Below, in pieces: positions 57,290 through 64,000 of a DNA stretch of 64,000 nucleotides. The translations under genes were made by a program, and so were the position numbers. Source of the stretch: Eutypa lata (lineage: Eukaryota > Ascomycota > Sordariomycetes > Xylariales > Diatrypaceae); assembly GCA_022661535.1 (NCBI GenBank), contig JAKULF010000003.1:3472001-3536000 (forward strand). The letters are read 5' to 3'. The first letter of the stretch is position 1, and each line of letters begins with the position of its first letter. Below the pieces are notes generated by a model. The model was not told the origin of the DNA, made no database searches, and was given only the letters and a program-made list of their open reading frames with translations.

Positions 57290-60200
57290 ATTTGGGGCGT
57301 CCGAATGCCGTCGGCCAATACAAGGTAGTGATGACTATGATATAAAAATTAGGTAATGAATATTGTCCTTTCTGGATATCAGTGTCAGTGTATTGAATAC
57401 ACTCTTGCGAGATGGACACAAACCCTAGTTCTTACAACTATTTGAGATATAAAGTGCAGATCTAGTAGTGAAATTCATACGATGCAAGCACTTTGAAAAT
57501 TCAAATGCATGGAATTAGTCGCATTGGGGAATCACTTAAATACTACCTAGGTAGGTGCATGTGAAGGTTGGTAATCACCGTTTCATCTGTTATTAGAGGC
57601 AGTCACGACTACTCGTTGAATATGTTCCCAATTGAGGAACGGGATATTGAAACTAGCGCTTTCTTGGACATACACTACACGTAGAATGTAGGGTCTATCT
57701 GAAAGAAAAAAAAAGTTGTGCATATATATTATCTTATCATTCTATTCTTGGAGAGTGAGATTCCTTTCTAATTCATTAATATACTACCAATGTCATATAA
57801 GGGGTATTAGAACCTGCTTTATAATGCGGGCTACCAATGCACTTTAGCACTACTTCCCCCACGGGAGACGGCAATGTCGGAACTATGTGAGATTGGATGT
57901 TGGTTGTGAGAGGGTGGGTTATAATCATAATAAGAAGATTGCTCGTGTTCAAAATATTGATATCAAACATTGGCGACTGGGAATGTTGTTGGCAGATCTT
58001 GCAGATCGCGTTTGATCATAATTTCTTGCTTTCACACCATGGCTTTATAGGATATTGGTGTGGAATGACAAACATTTCGGCAGGAAGCAGGAATTTGTAG
58101 GAATAGCAGGTTGTAAGTTGGTCAGCGTAAGATGAGGTTGACATTGACGTCAAATTTGCGGCGAAGCACTATGATGGTAACATTGCAGTTGGGCTAGGGC
58201 TGAAATTTGTATACATACCTAGGTATGAAGCTGTGATGCTGATTTGTCATTGGCTCTCCAAATCAGCCACATTACGGGTGAGAACCTTAGCGCCTGGAGT
58301 GAGCGACCTATGTCATATAATGTTGAGACCCGTGTAGATGGAATGACGGTCTGTTCCTGCAGACAAGCTTGGTGGCGCGTCGGGTGGCTGTCTACAGAAA
58401 GAGCTGAAGTCAGCAATGATGCTATTGTGCGAGGCTTAGTGCTACATACATTGAAAGTTTGGCCCCATTGGGTGTGGTGGTACAAAGTAGATCCCGCCAA
58501 ATCAAGCGTACAGGTATATATAACTTGGCGGCTAGTAACACATGGAAATTTGTGTGATCTCCATTCGGTCGCTATGGCATTTGGATGCTAACAAGATATT
58601 ATCTATGGCGACATCGGAGGGAGATCTCGGGGAGTTGAGGCATTGGAGCCCAAAGGAGTCATACTTGAAACAGGGCAGATTTCTAACTGGATATCCACGA
58701 GATGTCGTGCACGGGGCTGTTATCGCACAGCCTACTGGTCACTGACATTGTATTCAAGTGAGTCATTGATGGCTATTCGGGGTCTTTGCTCTTTAGCCGA
58801 ACTTCATGCTTACTGGCAGGCGTGGTTGTTGTCTCGGTGGTAGAAGAAGCACTGGTTCGTGAAAACGTTGGTACACCCTCTCCTTGGGCCGCAAGTGTAG
58901 CTGTGGTTGAGTGGAACCAATGACATTGATTTCGATACACCCTCATAAAGGTCTACGTGGGAGTTGGGCTCTACTCTGGGGGTGACTGGGCAATACATTA
59001 CATGCAGAGCTAGCTATGCTTGGTACAGTGATATATCGCAAAGGGGTTTTCGATTCAACCTTGGTTAAAACCTGCGATAACTAAAATTAGAGTTCAGTTT
59101 TCCGAAAAGCCTAGACTCGATCATATTTTGAAGACAAAGCCCCTCTATCTATGATAGCGGAGGAAGCGTATGGCGTAATAACACGTAGTAAACTACGGCC
59201 CGTGCCAAGGTGGGTAACCTTCCTGCTAGGGTTGAACCCAAGGACATTAATAACAAGTTAATGGACAGGCGGATCTAACTCTGGAATTCCTCAAGACGTG
59301 CCATATGGAGTGATCCGTCAGGGGTGGCGACTATGTACGTGTTGTTGGGGTGGCTGCACACTAGCTATGGTATTCAGGTGAGTATTCTACAAAGTGACAA
59401 TACTATTGCTATTATTAATGTCTCGTTCCATGGCATCCATATTTGCAAGGGTAGAACCATGAGGAGGCGAAGTTGATAACGAGAGAACATTAGATTGGTT
59501 GCCGCACTTACAGACTATAATCAGCTACTGGATATCTGGGTTTCAACACATTGGTGTAACGCATCTTCACGGTATCAATTTATATTAGCTTTCGGTGCCA
59601 CCCGCCTCTATGATATTGTAGCAATGTATTTAAAAGTGTTGATCTGGAAACTTCCAAGCACTTTGTCTATAGAACGTAACCTAACTGCGAGATAGGTTGT
59701 CAACCTAGGTAAGTGAGTGTGGGCAATTATAACCAACAGTTGAGAACTTGGGCCGCTTTACTCCAGAGTATAGCATGTTTGTGGGGCCCCACAATCCCCG
59801 CCGTTCCCGTTGTCCGCATATGATAGCTTCATTGACAACATATCTACGTCGTAGAACTTATTAGATGATCAAAACGTGTGCTGCATGGGTTAACATGGGC
59901 TGTTGTTGCTTGGCTGTACGTAAACCTATTACGTTACTTGTTACGGAGAGCCATTCTACCAATCTACTTCGTATATGCGTATTACGCCGGCTTGGATTAG
60001 CTGATTATCTCTACGGTGGGACTATCGTGATGTGATATTATCTCTACGTAGCTGGGCGGGGTGAGCTCGTTATAGAATTCACAAAGGTCTAGAATTATCA
60101 CAAGAACTAGTATTATAGAATGCACGCATATATTAGAGCTAATGATTTTCAACACATCCTACCACCCTCTTGGAATCGAGGGCCGGCCACGGCGGCGTTG

Positions 60201-62867
60201 CGGGATATTTTCTGACCTCCACGACATGAAGTCTCGTTAAAGCGGCAAGCAACTGCGGTGTTATGGCACAATCTGTTGTTTCTCGAGGGTGTGCAATCCT
60301 TATGCACTCTAGAATGGTTTTATGACATAAGTATGTAGTAATCGGGGTGTGACGTTACCCAATCAAGATTGCAGTTGTCATGAAGGAGAGGAGCTCTTGA
60401 GCAAGCTTTGCTGGGTCGAGGAAGATGGATGGATGGATGGATGAGCTGAACAGGTGGGGGAGGAGGGGTTTACCAAATAAATTAAGGCACCAGAAGTGTG
60501 TTTAGGACGAGCGTGATTGGAGATGAGACATTTTTATCTCTTTTTTAGCTCCATGTCTGCATGTAAGGAAGCATATGTTCCTGTTTGCCTTAATCCCATC
60601 AGTAAGGTAGCAACGCGTGCTGCCCTTGTCGGGAGCGACCCGTGGGCGGGGTATTGTAACTAATGTTGCGCCCTGACAATCCTCTTGGATTTTTAGGATT
60701 TTGATCTTATTATCGATAATCCCTAGAGAAGCTACCTAGGTACCCGCGTTTTGACGTCAAATGGACCGGGCATAGCCGAAGCCTAGACGCCTTGGAAGCT
60801 ATTTGGATCATCGTAGAAAATTCCAGGCTTCAATCTGAAATATGTATCTTCTTTCCATTTTCCTGAGTTAATGTGGGGTATACTACCCCAGAACAGCCAA
60901 TTGTGCGACAACAAATTAGCTAGATGAGGTAGATAATGACGAAATAGATTTTACTCTACTCCCATGTAGCAGCCTGAGTACCTATGTATGTAGGCGTATA
61001 GGAGGTATATAGAGGTGTACAATTTTATATATCATAATAAAAGAGGCCATATTGATTGTGGTTGCTTATTTATCTTTACAATAGAAGGTATGAAGTAGCT
61101 GGCTGGCTGGCTGGTAGGCAGTCTGGTAGATGTCCAGACCAATCAACTTTTCGCAAACATGTGAAATCGACCGACGGAGTTACATCTGCAACCACACCCA
61201 CCTTGCCCACCTACGTACGTAGTAGAATTAGGCCTGCAAACGCTCGAACCGCACAGGCATGCATGTGTGTAGACCTCGTTGCTTGAGTGGTACACTCTGG
61301 AAACTCCTAGAGCTGTTGCGTGATGGGAATTTTACGTAGACCTGATACGTACCTATCATGAATGGAGTGGACCGTTTTTAGCCAGCCAATGCACGTAGAA
61401 GAGAAGCCCACTTCGATGCTCTAACTGTCTAGCTAACCTGAATTTTCTTCCTCTTCCCCCGCCAGAAGAGCCGAAAGCATGCATTCAGTCAGCTCGTGGA
61501 ACACCGCAGTTGGTTGAACGTTGAATTATTTTCAGGTCTTTCCCGTATCTTTCCCGTGCCGGGCATCCATTGGCCCTTTGGGTATCGTGGGTTAGGGTTG
61601 CAAGCCTCGGAACAAAACCTCCTAGCCGGAGTCTGCCAATGGCTGAGAAGAGCGATCACCATACAAGGCCATGATCCCTTATGGCATATCTACTACATAA
61701 GACACATGTGCATGTAACTATTTATGTACCTACATTATACCATTTGTACGTAACCTATCGGGCTAGAATTACAGGAAAGCCGGCGCAGCTATTCTTGGAC
61801 ACATATTTAAGGATGTTCGTAGGAATGAGTACAAACCCTTTGTAAAATTCCAACCTCGCAATTGAGAAGAGCCCACTGTGATATTAAAGAGAGTTGACGC
61901 CACTCCAAATCACCAACACCATTTACTCTACGACAACTTAGTGGAATCGTCATTATTCCCACTGCGCTCAAACAGCAGTATTAGGGTAAGCATATGCTAT
62001 TTTCCTTGAACACACCTAGCCTCTAGGTAGTTATCCTATGCAGTGCCCCTTGTTGTCAGTTGATCAAGAGCAAGCCTGATCCTGATTCGAATCCTCCTGT
62101 ACTACCAACAATGATGATGATGAAAGTTATCGATGCTCAGAGGCGTTGGTGGCTGGTGTATTGATTGCACCCGGAGCAGTAGCACCGACGTTGATATGTT
62201 ACGTCACTCATCATCAACTTTCCGTATGCGATATGAAACTCAACGTGCCGCTTCCTTCACTCATTGGCTCACGTTTCATCCCAGGCCCCAATTCTAACTT
62301 TAGCTCCCCGCATGGTGGATTTCTTTTAGGTGTCTAGGGGCTGCTAATAAATCATTCTGGATTCATATGAAACTGACATCAGTGAATCCAACAGTTAAAA
62401 ACACAAGAAATTCAATAGAGGAATTATTACCCGTCATATAAGCACAGGTCGCTATTGCTATATCTTCTTCAAGACGTAATCATAGCGTTATTATCGCCAC
62501 CCGGTGTTGCTTTTTATACCCAATCGAGAGCGATTTAGTGACAACCTTGAAACCTACATACCTAACTTTTACGACGCTACCAATTAATTTTCCACATTGC
62601 CTTGGCTACCTAGGTAAGACCCCTCATCTTTGCGAAGATTATTGTGTTAAAATACCAATGACATGCCTACCTAGTTCCATAGAGGAAGCGCATATACTCG
62701 ACCTACGGACCTACGAAACCCTTCTCGGAGCCTCAAACCAGACAAATTTATTCTTGCCTCGCCCAGATGAGCTTGCGATTCCTCTGTTTAGAGAAGTTCA
62801 ATACCCTTAAGTCCAGTGACATCAAACAACTTTATATCCTTCGTTAATCGCTTTCTATCTGCCCAAC
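57290..62867. other. 5.6 kb gene-free stretch
   Basis: No frame on either strand resembles a protein family, and stops are dense. Five of the window's six exact ACCTAGGT palindromes lie here (57545, 58217, 59703, 60734, 62608). There are also GGAT and GGCT microsatellites at 60424-60444 and 61099-61114. The last kilobase is probably the promoter and leader of the trehalose gene. Confidence 0.55.
62030..62867 (+). promoter_or_regulatory. promoter region of trehalose gene with possible STRE motifs
   Basis: Three matches to the stress response element core CCCCT/AGGGG occur at 62046-62050, 62336-62340 and 62620-62624. Trehalose synthesis genes in fungi are often stress induced through such sites, but the 5-bp core is common by chance. 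Confidence 0.28.
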
Positions 62868-64000
62868 ATGACCATCTTCCTGGCATCACTGTAAGTAAAA
62901 AGTTCAAAGCTTTTTCCAAAAGAGGAATATTTTGATGCCCCACTCGAAGCTCCAAGTCAAATTGATTGGGCTACTATTGCTACCCTTCAGCCTTAACGAC
63001 TTCGAAGAGCTCAAGACGTCTCCAATTGACTCTATACATCATATGCTACCTACCCCGCAGTTCATTTCATCTAGTTACCGTCCTTGCGCAACTAGAGAGG
63101 CTAATTGAGTTCGATAACATCAGGTTTCTCCCTAAGACAGTTTACTTCAACCTCCCTGATGCGCCCCCTTCTATGGGCCGAGGGCAACGCAAATTAGCCT
63201 TACCTAAACCCGGCAAGAAACCAGCTCGCCCAGTTCTCGATACCCGACCTAGTCTCTTTCAACCTCATCCTGCGAACACTCCTCCAAGTACCCCTTCAGA
63301 TGACGAAGAGGCTATCTCAGATAGTCCATTCGCGAACGAAGATGGTTTGCGCATTCATGCCTCCGACGATATCGAGTTTCGAGCGAGGGATGAGGGAGCT
63401 ACCCAATGGGGCAACCTGCGCTTCCAACCACACCTGCGCGCCACCACACCTCCTCCCGCTTCCCTCTTCGAAGACTCTAGTACTTTCGAGAAAGCCAAGG
63501 AACTAGGAAGGCAAGGCATCTACCAACCTCGAACTACACGAAGCGACAGCCACGATAGAGTCTTCACGAACGCTAACTGGCGTGTCGTCAATGCCGAACA
63601 GGGGAATGGTGGCCTCCGTAGCGCTGCTGATGCCGCAGCACGAGATGGGTATGAAGGGGAATATACATGGGTAGGGACCCTCGGCATGCCGACGGATGCT
63701 CTCGAGGCTACTCAGCAGAAGGAAGATATTCATGACCGACTGGCTACCGAATTCAACATGTTGACAGTGTTCTGCTCCGACAAGGACTTCGACGGACACT
63801 ATCTCCATTTTTGCAAACAGATCCTCTGGCCCGTGTTCCATTATCAAATCCCGGACAACCCCAAGAGCAAGGCATTTGAGGATCACTCATGGAAGTTTTA
63901 TGTCAACGTCAACCAAGCCTTTGCAGATAAGATTGTGAAGAACTGGAAGCGCGGCGATACAATCTGGGTCCATGACTACCACCTACTTCTTGTTCCTGGC
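62868..64000 (+). CDS. tsl1: trehalose 6-phosphate synthase complex subunit, Tsl1/Tps3-like, 3' end off window
   Basis: Exon 1 is 62868-62890 (MTIFLASL). A 233-nt intron with donor GTAAGT and acceptor AACATCAG leads to exon 2, 63124 to the edge, with 300 residues visible. Splicing gives MTIFLASLFLPKTVYF, the typical start of filamentous fungal Tsl1/Tps3 regulatory subunits. A disordered region of about 150 residues follows, then the GT20 (trehalose-phosphate synthase) domain from about residue 188: TWVGTLGMPTDAL, FCSDKDFDGHYLHFCKQILW (read in parts), WPVFHYQIPD, VNQAFADKI and IWVHDYHLLLVPG at the edge. The long N-terminal extension argues against the catalytic Tps1 and for the large regulatory subunit; Tps2 is the main alternative. 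The complex makes trehalose in the cytosol as a stress protectant. Confidence 0.88.

Noticed and set aside
60424..60444. GGAT tandem repeat, and GGCT repeat near 61100
   Set aside because: Simple microsatellites with no sign of telomeric or regulatory function.
1..64000. tRNA, rRNA and CRISPR features
   Set aside because: GGTTCGA-like strings (for example near 3598) lack a matching acceptor stem and anticodon arm. No spaced direct-repeat array was seen; CRISPR is not expected in a fungal nuclear genome.

Overview
The window is nuclear DNA of a filamentous ascomycete (Pezizomycotina, probably a Sordariomycete, though the class is inference). The evidence is many short GT-AG introns of about 50-85 bases with CTAAC/CTGAC-like branch sites, a Zn2Cys6 regulator, a proteinase-K type subtilase, a secreted GH43 enzyme, F-box paralogues, and a 1.6 kb AT-only block with almost no CpA or TpG, the mark of repeat-induced point mutation (RIP).

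Left part (1-22 kb): an F-box gene cut by the left edge (-), a small orphan gene (+), a 4-exon C2H2/RGG-repeat protein (+), msh3 (-), a RIP-mutated transposon with matching terminal inverted repeats, a secreted subtilisin-like protease (-, 5 exons), and mitochondrial sulfide:quinone oxidoreductase (-, 4 exons). Middle (22-34 kb): a decayed BBE-type FAD oxidase, a sugar transporter (+, 4 exons), a broken F-box gene, a CSC1/OSCA-type cation channel (+), and an APH/choline-kinase-like phosphotransferase (+).

Accessory catabolic stretch (34-53 kb): secreted GH43 (+), SDR reductase (+), Zn2Cys6 regulator (-, 6 exons including a 14-nt microexon), Dal5-type MFS anion transporter (-), zinc alcohol dehydrogenase (+, 7 exons), a broken protein-kinase-like gene (+), and a divergent pair of extradiol ring-cleavage dioxygenase (-) and FAD aromatic monooxygenase (+). 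The last two look like ring hydroxylation followed by meta cleavage. The regulator and transporter nearby could belong to the same catabolic programme, but that link is inferred from position only.

Right part (53-64 kb): msh4 (-, 9 exons), a 5.6 kb stretch with no recognisable gene, and the 5' half of a Tsl1/Tps3-like trehalose synthase complex subunit (+) running off the right edge.

Exon coordinates were derived by hand from splice signals and reading-frame continuity. For each multi-exon gene I call intact, the summed exon lengths are a multiple of three.
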